64,000 nucleotides of DNA from an uncultured Faecalibacterium sp. (GTDB lineage Bacteria; Bacillota; Clostridia; Oscillospirales; Ruminococcaceae), in the NCBI GenBank assembly GCA_934503275.1, contig CAKSVD010000012.1:1-64000 (forward strand). Reading direction: 5' to 3'. The translations under genes were made by a program, and so were the position numbers. The notes under the pieces were generated by a model. That model searched no databases, had not been told where the DNA came from, and worked only from the letters and a program-made list of their open reading frames with translations. Positions 55,346 to 64,000 of the stretch are shown here, piece after piece (the first letter of the stretch is position 1; every line of letters starts with the position of its first letter).

Positions 55346-56224
55346 TTACACCTTTTCCTGCACCTTGCGGCCAAGGAAGCCCGTGGGCTTGACCAGCAGC
55401 ACGATGATCAGAATTGCAAACGTAACAGCGTCCTTCCATGCGGAAAGGCCGATGGCGGAAACAAAGCACTCGCACAGGCCGATGGCGATGCCGCCGACCA
55501 TGGCACCCGGGATGGAGCCGATGCCGCCCAAAACAGCGGCGACAAAGGCCTTCAGACCCAGCATGGAGCCCATGGTGGGGGTGGCCTGCGGGTAGGAGCA
55601 GCAGTACAGCACGCTGCCGATGCCCGCCAGTGCCGAGCCAACGGCAAAGGTAAAGGAGATGGTGCTGTTGACGTTGATGCCCATCAGGCGGGCAGCATCC
55701 ATATCCTCCGAGACGGCGCGCATAGCCTTGCCAAGCTTGGTCTTTTGCACCAGAAAGGTGAGCACCAGCATGGACAGCACGGTGACCACCAGCGTGATGA
55801 CCGAGGTAAGGCCCAGCGGCACCTTGCCCAGACGGAAGGTCTGGTTGGTGTAGTAGGCGGGGATCACCTTTGCACCCGAGCCAAGGATCAGCTCTGCCGT
55901 GTACTCCAGAAAGAAGGAGACACCAATGGCGGTGATCAGCAGCGAGATACGGGGTGCGCTGCGCAGGGGGGTGTAGGCGATCTTTTCGATCACCACGCCC
56001 AGCAGCGTACAGGTGAGGATGGTGGCGCACACAGCGGTGACCGGGCCAAGACCCAGCTGGTTCATGACGAACCACGACATATATGCGCCCACCATGATGA
56101 CGTCGCCGTGGGCAAAGTTCAGCAGCAGGATAATGCCGTACACCATGCTGTAGCCCAGTGCGATCAGTGCATAGATGCTGCCAAGGGACAAGCCGTTGAT
56201 CAGCTGGCTAAAGAACACTGTCAT
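55346..56224 (-). CDS. livH: Branched-chain amino acid ABC transporter permease LivH
   Basis: The other permease, of 292 residues and about eight helices. LINGLSLGSIYALIALGYSMVYGI near residues 8-31 and the RAVSEDMDAARLMGIN loop near 179-194 are LivH hallmarks. It is separated from livJ by 155 bases that include a strong terminator, so the permease and ATPase genes probably receive less transcription than livJ. Confidence 0.92.
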   Translation of the reverse strand: MTVFFSQLINGLSLGSIYALIALGYSMVYGIILLLNFAHGDVIMVGAYMSWFVMNQLGLGPVTAVCATILTCTLLGVVIEKIAYTPLRSAPRISLLITAIGVSFFLEYTAELILGSGAKVIPAYYTNQTFRLGKVPLGLTSVITLVVTVLSMLVLTFLVQKTKLGKAMRAVSEDMDAARLMGINVNSTISFTFAVGSALAGIGSVLYCCSYPQATPTMGSMLGLKAFVAAVLGGIGSIPGAMVGGIAIGLCECFVSAIGLSAWKDAVTFAILIIVLLVKPTGFLGRKVQEKV

Positions 56225-56268
56225 GGTCAGATACTTCCTTTCTTTGCGGCGTTTACACTTTTTGATAT

Positions 56269-56316
56269 AAAAAACGGAGAACGCCTGACCAGAAAAAAGC
56301 TGTTCCGGCGTTCTCC
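56269..56316 (-). terminator. Terminator/attenuator between livJ and livH
   Basis: A perfect 10-base stem GGAGAACGCC/GGCGTTCTCC (56276-56285 and 56307-56316) followed on the minus strand by GTTTTTT. Partial read-through would give more binding protein than membrane parts. Confidence 0.88.
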
Positions 56317-56379
56317 AAAAAAATCATGGGGTTTGCTCTGTGCGGGCGGCTCCATCACCGGTGGATGGAACTGCGCGGA

Positions 56380-57597
56380 TCAGAACATTTCCTTCAGCTC
56401 GGGCTTGCCGTCCACGTAGGTCAGGATGGCAGTGCTCTTGACGGGGTTGTGGTGCTCGTCGAAGGTAAAGGTGCCGGTGATGCCCTCGATGGTGCCGCCG
56501 GCAATGGCGTCGATGACGGCCTGCTTGTACTCGTCGGAGCCGGCCTCGAGGCCCTGCTCCTCGGCAGCCTTGATGCCGTACACGACGGTCATGGCAGCAT
56601 CGTAGCCCAAGGGTGCAAAGCCGTTGGGGTAGGCCTCGCCGTACTCGGCCTTGTAGGCATCCTCAAACGCGGCGCTGGAGCCCTTAGCGTAGCAGGCGCA
56701 GAAGTAGGAGTCTTTCAGCTGGTCGGCGGTGGCGTAGCCCTCCAGACCGTCCCAGCCGTCGCCGCCCAGGAAGGGAACGGTCAGGCCGACGCTCTCAGCC
56801 TGAGCCAGGATCTGACCCACATCCTGATAGTAGTTGGGGCAGAATACCATCTCGGGGTTCTTGCCCAGAATGCTGGTCAGCTGGGTCTTGAAGTCCACAT
56901 CGCCCTCGGAGTAGCTTTCCTGATCCACGATGGTGCCGCCCTTTGCCTCAAACTCCTTGGCAAAGTTCTCTGCCAGACCCTCGTTGTAATCCTTGCCCTT
57001 CAGGAAGATGACGGCTGCCTTGGTGTAGCCCAGCTTCTCGTAAGCGTAATCTGCCATCTTCACGCCCTGGAAAGGGTCGGTGAAGCAGGCACGGAACACA
57101 TTCCCGTTCACGGTGTCGGTCTCGGCATCGTAGGTAACAGCCTCGGCGGTAGCAGAAGCAGTGACCATGGGCATATTGTAGTCGGCGCTCTCGGCGGCAA
57201 CAGCCAGCGTGGGGGCGGTGGTCACATCGCCCACCAGAGCGGTGATGCCCTGATCCACCATCTTGGTAAAGCAGGTGACAGCCTGTGTTTCATCGCCCTG
57301 CTCGTCCATGGTGATGACCTCCAGCTGCTTGCCGTTGACACCGCCGTCTGCATTGACCTGCTTGATATACAGGCTTGCGCCGTTGACAACAGCCTGACCG
57401 TAAACGGAAGCGTCACCGGTCAGGGGACCAAGCACGCCCACCTTGATGGTGCTGCCGGAGGCAGCAGAACCGGCAGTGGAACCGGCTGCAGAACCTGCAG
57501 TACTTGCGGAGGAACCGCCGCAGGCGGTCAGGGCACTTGCTGCAACAGCAACACCGGCAGCGGCCATGAACTGACGACGAGTGAACACCTTTTTCAT
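56380..57597 (-). CDS. livJ: Branched-chain amino acid ABC transporter substrate-binding lipoprotein LivJ
   Basis: Extracytoplasmic type I periplasmic-binding-fold receptor of 405 residues. The lipoprotein signal has LTAC with C26 and a twin-arginine at R7-R8 followed by QF, so Tat export is possible. A Gly/Ser/Ala linker to about residue 48 leads to the IKVGVLGPLTGDASVYGQ opening of Leu/Ile/Val receptors. The ligand could be other amino acids or amides. It is first in the operon, preceded by a leader with a terminator-like hairpin. Confidence 0.92.
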   Translation of the reverse strand: MKKVFTRRQFMAAAGVAVAASALTACGGSSASTAGSAAGSTAGSAASGSTIKVGVLGPLTGDASVYGQAVVNGASLYIKQVNADGGVNGKQLEVITMDEQGDETQAVTCFTKMVDQGITALVGDVTTAPTLAVAAESADYNMPMVTASATAEAVTYDAETDTVNGNVFRACFTDPFQGVKMADYAYEKLGYTKAAVIFLKGKDYNEGLAENFAKEFEAKGGTIVDQESYSEGDVDFKTQLTSILGKNPEMVFCPNYYQDVGQILAQAESVGLTVPFLGGDGWDGLEGYATADQLKDSYFCACYAKGSSAAFEDAYKAEYGEAYPNGFAPLGYDAAMTVVYGIKAAEEQGLEAGSDEYKQAVIDAIAGGTIEGITGTFTFDEHHNPVKSTAILTYVDGKPELKEMF

Positions 57598-57647
57598 AAA
57601 AATCTCCTCCTTCGGAGTAATTTATAGGCTGGAATAGAATCAAGGAT

Positions 57648-57691
57648 AAAAACGGAAGCAAGGCCCTTCCCCTCTAAAGCGGCCTTGCTTC
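57648..57691 (-). promoter_or_regulatory. Terminator-like hairpin in the livJ leader
   Basis: GAAGCAAGGCC/GGCCTTGCTTC (57655-57665 and 57681-57691) is a perfect 11-base stem followed on the minus strand by CGTTTTTATCC. It lies between the mapped promoter elements and livJ, so it could work as an attenuator. No T-box or known riboswitch sequence is visible. The ribosome site just before livJ also sits in a small CTCC-GAA-GGAG hairpin. Confidence 0.65.
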
Positions 57692-57705
57692 TGTTCTTGT
57701 CTGTT

Positions 57706-57734
57706 ATTATAGCTATCTGGGTTCAAATCCGCAA
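57706..57734 (-). promoter_or_regulatory. Promoter of livJ
   Basis: On the minus strand, TTGCGG (57729-57734) and TATAAT (57706-57711) with a 17-base spacer. Confidence 0.75.
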
Positions 57735-57879
57735 TTCACAAACCGTCCATACTTTTGGGCGCATTTTCTCGGCTTTATTGATACTTTCCACAAAAATTTT
57801 AGCACGTTTTTGTGCACTATTTCAAATTGTTCATTTTATTTATCTGTGACATGAAACAGATTCATGATTCACAAAAGGG

Positions 57880-59301
57880 TTACAGGGTGTCCATCTCGGC
57901 GTCGGCGGCAAATTCGGCCTCGGCGCGGGCCTCTGCGGCCTGTCCTTCGGCTTCGGCAGCAGCCACCGGCTCTGCCAGTGCCTTGCGGATGGCGGTAACG
58001 TAGAACACCATGGAAAGCGCCGTACCGATGCACCAGCCCACAGGCCATGCCATCCAGATGCCGGTGGAGCCCAGCGCGGTGGCGCTGAGCACGGCGGCAA
58101 TGCCCACGCGCAGGATCAGGTCGGTGAAGGTGGCAATCATGAACCGCACCATCAGGCCGCAGCCGCGTAGGATGCCGTCTGCCACCAGCTTGACCGACAC
58201 CACAAAGTAGAAGGGAGAGAGGATGCGCAAAAACAGCATACCGGTGTCAATGGCGGGGCCCTGCGGGTCGTTCATGAACAGCAGCAGCAGGAAGCGGCCA
58301 AAGAAGAAGTACAGCACCACCAGCGGCACGCACAGCAGCCACACCAGATTGCGGCCTGCGCCAAAGCCCGCCTTGACGCGGTCCATCTTGCCGGCGCCCA
58401 TGTTCTGGGAGGTGTAGTTGGAAATGCCGTTGCCCAAGGTGGTAAAGGAGGTGATGACCATGTTGTTCAGCTTGACGGCGGCAGAGTAGCCTGCAATGAC
58501 GCTGGCGCCAAAAGTGTTGATGATGCTCTGCAGGATGATGTTGCCCACCGAGACAAAGCTCTGCTGCAGGATGCTGGGGATAGCTACCACAGCCACCTTG
58601 CCCAGCATATTCCAGGAGAACAGCTGCACAGGACCCTCGGTGCGGAAAGCGCGGATGCGGCGGAACACCACCACCATGGCCAGCACACAGCTGACACCCT
58701 GACACAGGAAGGTGGCCCATGCCACACCGGCAATGCCCATCTTGAAACCGGCCACGAACAGGATATCCACGCCGATGTTGGACAAGGACGAGACGGCAAG
58801 GAAGTAGAAAGGGGTCTTGCTGTCGCCAAGGGCAGAGAAGATGCCGGTGGCAATGTTGTAGAAGAACATGAAGGGCAAGCCCAGAACGTAGATGTCCAGA
58901 TACAACGCGGAATCCGCAAGGATCTCCTCCGGGGTGTTGATCAGCTCCAGCAGGGCGTCGCAGCCAAACAGGCCAATGCCCATCAGCACCGCGCACAGCA
59001 CCGCAGAGCCGATGAGGGAGGTGTAGACCGAGGTCTTCATCTCGCCGTATTCCTTTGCGCCGAAGTAGCGGGACACGATGACCGAGCAGCCGATGTTGCA
59101 GCCAAAGGCAAAGGCGATGAAGATCAGGGTGATCTCGTAGCTGTTGCCCACCGCAGCCAGCGCGTTCTCACCGATGAACTTGCCCGCCACCAGACTGTCG
59201 GCGATGTTGTACAGCTGCTGGAAAATGATGCTGCCGAACATGGGCAGACAGAATTGCCACAATACCTGTGACGGCTTGCCCACCGTCAGATCCTTATTCA
59301 T
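57880..59301 (-). CDS. MATE family multidrug/cation antiporter
   Basis: A 473-residue polytopic exporter with twelve helices in two MatE repeats, using Na+ or H+ to expel drugs or metabolites. The first repeat begins VLWQFCLPMFGSIIFQQLYNIADSLVAGKFIG near 13-44, and the second begins near 235 (IPSILQQSFVSVGNIILQSIINTFG). The C-terminal 35 residues are Ala/Glu-rich and acidic, without a known role. AGGAGGA precedes the ATG. It is a single gene. Confidence 0.93.
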   Translation of the reverse strand: MNKDLTVGKPSQVLWQFCLPMFGSIIFQQLYNIADSLVAGKFIGENALAAVGNSYEITLIFIAFAFGCNIGCSVIVSRYFGAKEYGEMKTSVYTSLIGSAVLCAVLMGIGLFGCDALLELINTPEEILADSALYLDIYVLGLPFMFFYNIATGIFSALGDSKTPFYFLAVSSLSNIGVDILFVAGFKMGIAGVAWATFLCQGVSCVLAMVVVFRRIRAFRTEGPVQLFSWNMLGKVAVVAIPSILQQSFVSVGNIILQSIINTFGASVIAGYSAAVKLNNMVITSFTTLGNGISNYTSQNMGAGKMDRVKAGFGAGRNLVWLLCVPLVVLYFFFGRFLLLLFMNDPQGPAIDTGMLFLRILSPFYFVVSVKLVADGILRGCGLMVRFMIATFTDLILRVGIAAVLSATALGSTGIWMAWPVGWCIGTALSMVFYVTAIRKALAEPVAAAEAEGQAAEARAEAEFAADAEMDTL

Positions 59302-59359
59302 TGCAAAAATCCTCCTCTATAACGACTATAAATGGGAAAACAGCGTAAATGCCGCAACC

Positions 59360-59388
59360 AGTATAGAACCGAATCACTAAAAAGTAAA
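59360..59388 (-). promoter_or_regulatory. Promoter of the MATE gene
   Basis: On the minus strand, TTTACT (59383-59388) and TATACT (59360-59365) with a 17-base spacer. Confidence 0.65.
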
Positions 59389-59449
59389 GAGAATTTTTGG
59401 TATATCTGCCATACGAAATTTACATGGCAGACATGGCGTATCCGCGCCA

Positions 59450-59643
59450 CAGAAATCAATTTTCCGAATAAAGGCTTCCCCCGGTCGGGGGAAGCTGTCA
59501 CCGCAGGTGACTGATGAGGGCGCGGGTAAGCAGCAGCTTGCGAGAAATTACCCCTCATCCGTCTGCTCACTGCGTTCGCAGCCACCTTCCCCCCAAGGGG
59601 TGAAGGCTTTTTCACTGGATCAAATCTCAAAAGTTGATTTCTG
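59450..59643. mobile_element. MITE-like element, copy 2 (194 bp)
   Basis: Terminal inverted repeats CAGAAATCAA (59450-59459) and TTGATTTCTG (59634-59643) match perfectly. The interior has the CTTCCCCC/GGGGGAAG stem, a GTCACC-GCA-GGTGAC hairpin, the TGATGAGGGCGC and CCCTCATCC blocks, and CACCTTCCCCCCAAGGGG. It is about 40 bp shorter than the copy at 12402, which has an additional hairpin pair. It lies in the 575-bp gap between the divergent MATE and eno genes; nothing else but promoters was seen there. Confidence 0.75.
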
Positions 59644-59786
59644 CGAACGTATCCCCGCTGCCGCAAGGGGGCAGACTGTAAGCGGGCTTTTCCACGCAGG
59701 TTTGCGTCCCTGTTAAAAATTTAGGTCTGCAAACATCCGCCCCGGCCCTTGCGCCGGGGCGCAAAGCGTGGTAGGATATTGGCAGT

Positions 59787-59802
59787 TAGTTATATATAAC
59801 TA
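59787..59802. promoter_or_regulatory. 16-bp perfect palindrome upstream of eno
   Basis: TAGTTATATATAACTA is self-complementary and lies 74 bases before the eno start, likely overlapping the promoter. It shares the TTAGTT/AACTA half-sites with the palindrome before the rnf operon. Confidence 0.5.
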
Positions 59803-59807
59803 CCTAA

Positions 59808-61163
<1,356 letters not shown>

Positions 61164-61286
61164 GCAACTTTTCCCAATATTTACCACCATGGTATTTGCA
61201 ATCCTGCGGCGGGCTGGTTCGTATATAAGGCAGACCGGCACCCGGCAGCAGCCGGGACGGAATGAAACGAAAGGAGCAAACCTTCC

Positions 61287-61379
61287 ATGTTTCAAGGCCT
61301 TGGGCCGCTGCTCGACCTTTTGGGCGGCGGCAGCTTGACTAAGCTGCTTCTGATTTTACTGAAGGGGCTGTTCGGCTGA
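61287..61379 (+). CDS. Hydrophobic mini-protein, 30 residues (tandem mini-ORF 1)
   Basis: ATG 10 bases after AAGGAG (61271-61276). The predicted 30-residue peptide is rich in leucine (12) and glycine (7) with two Lys and one Asp: MFQGLGPLLDLLGGGSLTK followed by a Leu/Ile-rich end. It could form a short membrane helix or amphipathic peptide. The reading frame, ribosome site and pairing with the next mini-ORF support translation. No family is recognised. Confidence 0.55.
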   Translation: MFQGLGPLLDLLGGGSLTKLLLILLKGLFG

Positions 61380-61405
61380 AACGGACGGTCTGAAGGGAGA
61401 ATACC

Positions 61406-61486
61406 ATGCTGATCGTATTGGAGCATCTGCTGGGTCGGATCAATCTGCCCGGTATGTGGTGGATCATCGCAGAGCGCTGGCTGTGA
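61406..61486 (+). CDS. Trp-containing mini-protein, 26 residues (tandem mini-ORF 2)
   Basis: ATG 7 bases after AAGGGA (61393-61398), 26 bases after mini-ORF 1. The 26-residue peptide begins MLIVLEHLLG and ends GMWWIIAERWL, with three tryptophans and alternating charged and hydrophobic residues, so it should be amphipathic. A terminator follows 14 bases after the stop. The two-ORF unit looks like a peptide pair, such as a two-part bacteriocin, small toxin or membrane regulator; this is speculation. Confidence 0.5.
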   Translation: MLIVLEHLLGRINLPGMWWIIAERWL

Positions 61487-61499
61487 TGTGACGCCCCGC

Positions 61500-61533
61500 A
61501 AAGCCGCTGCACTTTTTGTGCGGCGGCTTTTTT
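61500..61533 (+). terminator. Terminator after the mini-ORFs
   Basis: AAAGCCGCTGCAC (61500-61512) pairs with GTGCGGCGGCTTT (61518-61530) with one mismatch, ending in TTTTTT. Confidence 0.88.
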
Positions 61534-62002
61534 GCTGGTGCTGCCCGGCATCCCGGCAGACTTTTTCAAGATAAAGCTGGAACAGATCCGCACTGCCGTG
61601 CAGCAAACGGTGATGCCGGGCTACCCCCACTTCCGGCTGTCGCTGAGCATCGGCGGCGCGATGCAGACCCTTGTCGACCCCATGGAGAACGTGGTGCGCC
61701 GGGCAGATTTTATAATGTATCAGGCCAAAAACCACAAGGACGCGGTAGCGGTGGACACGCAGGACAGCCGGTTGGCGGCTCAGGAGCAAGTCTTGGAGGA
61801 CAAGCCCGTCATCCTGCTGGTGGACGACTCCATGATGAACCGCATGATGCTTGCCGGCATTCTGGGCGATGACTACCGCATTCTGGAGGCCGGGAACGGC
61901 AAGCAGTGTCTGGAACTGCTGCGGGCAAAGGCGGGGCAGATCTCGCTGGTGCTGCTGGATATCCCGCACCTGCTGAAGGTGCTGGACGAAGCGCTGAAAT
62001 AA
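61532..62002 (+). pseudogene. Remnant of a GGDEF plus response-regulator receiver protein
   Basis: An open frame of 156 codons without a proper start: its first usable codon is a TTG inside the preceding terminator. The first part matches the C-terminal end of a GGDEF domain (HFRLSLSIGGA, then RRADFIMYQAKNHKD) but lacks the GGDEF motif itself. The second part begins a receiver domain (PVILLVDDSMMNRMML, acidic pair DD, then LVLLDI with the phospho-acceptor Asp). It then jumps directly to PHLLKVLDEALK, skipping the Thr/Lys half. Both a 5' truncation and an internal deletion are therefore visible. Confidence 0.75.
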
Positions 62003-62004
62003 GA

Positions 62005-62059
62005 ACCCTCTCAGCCATCGCTGCGCGATGCCAGCTCCCCCGAAAGGGGGGGCTTTTTT
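62005..62059 (+). terminator. Triloop-family repeat acting as a terminator
   Basis: The CATCGC-TGC-GCGATG hairpin (62016-62030) is followed by AGCTCCCCC-GAAA-GGGGGGGCT and TTTTTT. It is the triloop repeat family, here with a U-tract that would make a functional terminator before clpB. Confidence 0.75.
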
Positions 62060-62153
62060 GTTTCTGCGGGTGCGCAACGCCTGAGAGGGCTTTGCCCGGC
62101 GGGGCAGAAAAGCATGGGTTTGCGTCTATTCTGCAAACTTTTTGTGAACCCTA

Positions 62154-62182
62154 TTGACAAAGTGGGTGGACAGGAGTATATT
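62154..62182 (+). promoter_or_regulatory. Promoter of clpB
   Basis: TTGACA (62154-62159) and TATATT (62177-62182) with a 17-base spacer, directly before a CIRCE element. Confidence 0.88.
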
Positions 62183-62183
62183 T

Positions 62184-62210
62184 TTAGCAGTCGAGCAGAT
62201 AGAGTGCTAA
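62184..62210. promoter_or_regulatory. CIRCE element (HrcA operator)
   Basis: TTAGCAGTC-N9-GAGTGCTAA. Consensus is TTAGCACTC-N9-GAGTGCTAA, so there is one mismatch in the left arm. It starts 1 base after the -10 box, the standard position for HrcA repression of heat-shock genes. Control of clpB by HrcA, rather than CtsR, is thus likely. Confidence 0.92.
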
Positions 62211-62247
62211 AACAAAACAAACTGCTCCGCAGGAGGTGTGCAAGACC

Positions 62248-62310
62248 ATGAAGAAGAACGTCTGTATAATGAACTCGTGGCTCTGCCGCCGCCGGGCGCA
62301 GAACTGTTAG
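62248..62310 (+). CDS. 20-residue leader ORF before clpB
   Basis: ATG 10 bases after a perfect AGGAGGT (62231-62237). The product has 20 residues with three cysteines and an Arg-Arg-Arg run (MKKNVCIMNS, then a CRRR segment and a terminal Cys). It lies in the clpB leader, 58 bases before the clpB start. It could be a regulatory leader peptide or a small functional protein. The ribosome site is better than that of clpB itself. Confidence 0.5.
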   Translation: MKKNVCIMNSWLCRRRAQNC

Positions 62311-62368
62311 CAAAGAACTTATCCGTCCGCTAAAATAAACCTTCCGGTATGAATGGAGGCTTGACTTT

Positions 62369-64000
62369 ATGAATACCAATCAATATACCCAAAAGACCCT
62401 TGAGGCTTTGCAGGCAGCCCAGCAGCTGGCTGTGGAGTACCAGCACAACGCGCTGGAGCCCGCCCACCTGCTGCACGCACTGGCTGCGCAGGAAAACGGC
62501 CTGATCCCCCAGCTGCTGCAAAAGCTGAACGTTGACCCCGGCAGCTTTGCCGCCGCCGTGGCGGAAAAGCTGTCCGCGCTGCCCCGGGTGTCCGGCTCCG
62601 GCCGTGACCCCGATAAGGTCTATATCTCGCAGGCCACCGACAAGGTGCTCAGCGCCGCCGCCCGCGAAGCCAAGGCCATGAAGGATGACTTCATCAGTGT
62701 GGAGCACCTGTTCCTTGGCCTGCTGGACGAGCAGGACCAGACCACCAGCGAACTGTTCCGCGCCTTCAACCTGAAAAAGGACGCCTTTTTGCAGCAGCTT
62801 ACCGCCGTGCGCGGCAACCAGCGGGTGACCACCGATAACCCGGAGGACACCTACAACGCGCTGCAAAAGTACGGTCAGGATCTGGTGGAACTTGCCCGCA
62901 AGCAGAAGCTGGATCCCGTCATCGGCCGCGATCAGGAGATCCGCAATGTGATCCGTATCCTGTCCCGTAAGACCAAAAACAACCCCTGCCTGATCGGCGA
63001 GCCCGGCGTTGGTAAAACCGCCATTGCCGAGGGTCTGGCGCAGCGCATCGTGCGCGGCGATGTGCCTGAAAATCTGAAGGACCGCACCGTGTTCAGTCTG
63101 GACATGGGCGCTCTGGTGGCCGGTGCAAAGTACCGCGGCGAGTTTGAGGAGCGCTTGAAGAGCGTGCTGAACGAGGTGAAGAAGAGCGAGGGCAAGATCA
63201 TCCTCTTCATCGATGAGCTGCACACCATCGTGGGTGCCGGTAAGACCGACGGCGCTATGGACGCAGGCAACCTGCTCAAGCCTATGCTGGCGCGGGGCGA
63301 GCTGCACTGCATCGGCGCGACCACGCTGGACGAGTACCGCCAGTATATCGAAAAAGACCCCGCACTGGAGCGCCGGTTCCAGCCGGTGCAGGTGGATGAG
63401 CCCACCGTGGAGGATACCATCTCCATCCTGCGTGGTTTGAAGGAGCGGTACGAGGTGTTCCACGGCGTAAAGATCAACGACAGCGCCCTGATCGCTGCCG
63501 CCACCCTTTCCGACCGCTATATCACCGACCGCTTTTTGCCGGATAAGGCCATCGACCTTGTGGATGAAGCCTGCGCCATGATCAAGACCGAGATGGACAG
63601 TATGCCCAGCGAGATGGACGATCTGGCACACCGCATCACCCAGCTGCAGATCGAGCAGGTGAGCCTGAAAAAGGAGACTGATGCCCTGAGCCAGAGCCGC
63701 TTGAAGGATCTGGAAAAGGAACTGGCCGAGCTGCAGGATAAGTTCCGCAGCATGAAGGCAAAGTGGGAGAACGAGAAGAACGCCATCGGTAAGGTGCAGA
63801 CCCTGCGCGAGCAGATCGAGCAGACCAATGCCGCCATCGAGAAGGCCCAGCGCGAGTACGACCTGAACAAGGCCGCCGAACTGAAATACGGCAAGCTGCC
63901 CCAGCTGCAAAAGCAGTTGGCCGAAGAGGAAAAGGTGGCTGCTGCCAAAAAGGAGGACAGCCTGCTGCGTGACCGCGTGACCGACGAGGAGATCGCCCGC
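62369..64000 (+). CDS. clpB: ATP-dependent chaperone ClpB (partial, runs off the window)
   Basis: Hexameric AAA+ disaggregase that works with DnaK. The 544 codons present include the N-domain (1-140), the first ATPase domain with Walker A GEPGVGKT at 210-217 and Walker B LFIDE near 279-283, and most of the coiled-coil middle domain from about residue 405. The coiled coil marks it as ClpB rather than ClpC. The start at 62369 follows TGGAGG. A 7-codon ORF (62350-62373) overlaps the start as ATGA and might couple translation. The frame is open to the window end. Confidence 0.96.
   Translation, partial: MNTNQYTQKTLEALQAAQQLAVEYQHNALEPAHLLHALAAQENGLIPQLLQKLNVDPGSFAAAVAEKLSALPRVSGSGRDPDKVYISQATDKVLSAAAREAKAMKDDFISVEHLFLGLLDEQDQTTSELFRAFNLKKDAFLQQLTAVRGNQRVTTDNPEDTYNALQKYGQDLVELARKQKLDPVIGRDQEIRNVIRILSRKTKNNPCLIGEPGVGKTAIAEGLAQRIVRGDVPENLKDRTVFSLDMGALVAGAKYRGEFEERLKSVLNEVKKSEGKIILFIDELHTIVGAGKTDGAMDAGNLLKPMLARGELHCIGATTLDEYRQYIEKDPALERRFQPVQVDEPTVEDTISILRGLKERYEVFHGVKINDSALIAAATLSDRYITDRFLPDKAIDLVDEACAMIKTEMDSMPSEMDDLAHRITQLQIEQVSLKKETDALSQSRLKDLEKELAELQDKFRSMKAKWENEKNAIGKVQTLREQIEQTNAAIEKAQREYDLNKAAELKYGKLPQLQKQLAEEEKVAAAKKEDSLLRDRVTDEEIAR

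Noticed and set aside
54089..56419. Plus-strand open frame of 776 codons across livM/livH
   Set aside because: Antisense to clear ABC permease genes; composition is Gln/His/Gly-rich.

Overview
The window looks like one chromosomal contig from a low-redox, anaerobic Gram-positive gut bacterium of the Oscillospiraceae (Ruminococcaceae), most likely Faecalibacterium or a close relative. This is inferred from content, not from a search. The DNA is GC-rich and genes have AGGAGG-type ribosome sites. There is a SigA-type sigma factor, a HrcA-type CIRCE site before clpB, a full Rnf complex, DpaA/DpaB, MurC, stand-alone QueH and asparagine synthetase A. The intergenic DNA is crowded with short structured repeats. 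No phage, plasmid, CRISPR or insertion-sequence transposase gene was seen.

Layout. 0.3-2.3 kb: rimO and pgsA, with the same 93-bp sequence on both sides. 3.0-7.7 kb: a membrane-anchored trigger-factor-like isomerase, divergent from a malic enzyme/two-subunit fumarase operon, then a DtxR-type regulator with a candidate operator. 8.0-20.0 kb: SWIM/SNF2 ATPase, M19 dipeptidase, TauE-like exporter, DegV, CPBP protease, tadA, an unusual reductase fusion, rpoD and glpK. 20.1-21.4 kb: a ParE/YefM-type toxin-antitoxin pair, a lipoprotein and tRNA-Val. 21.5-26.4 kb: a TetR regulator divergent from an MMPL exporter and its extracytoplasmic partner. 26.5-32.1 kb: murC, coaBC and coaX (the latter two divergent), an oxidoreductase and an ECF S-component. 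32.5-35.3 kb: dpaAB and a D,D-carboxypeptidase. 35.4-39.9 kb: rfbC, a polysaccharide export ABC transporter and a tandem glycosyltransferase. 41.2-46.2 kb: rnfCDGEAB. 46.4-52.3 kb: MFS, queH, DUF896, purA, degV and asnA. 52.8-57.6 kb: livFGMHJ on the minus strand. 57.9-64 kb: MATE exporter, enolase, two tiny ORFs, a broken GGDEF/receiver fragment and the start of clpB.

The most notable signal lies between the genes. At least eight copies of a structured element of about 130-170 bp, in both orientations, share unpaired sequences (loop TCCGCAGA or TCTGCGGA) while their stem arms change by compensating substitutions. A second family has a small triloop hairpin that covaries in the same way, and two of its copies lie inside MITE-like units with 10-bp terminal inverted repeats. 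Other items for a second look are two tandem mini-ORFs after eno, a 20-codon Cys/Arg-rich ORF between CIRCE and clpB, a terminator-like hairpin in the livJ leader, and paired TetR operator candidates.
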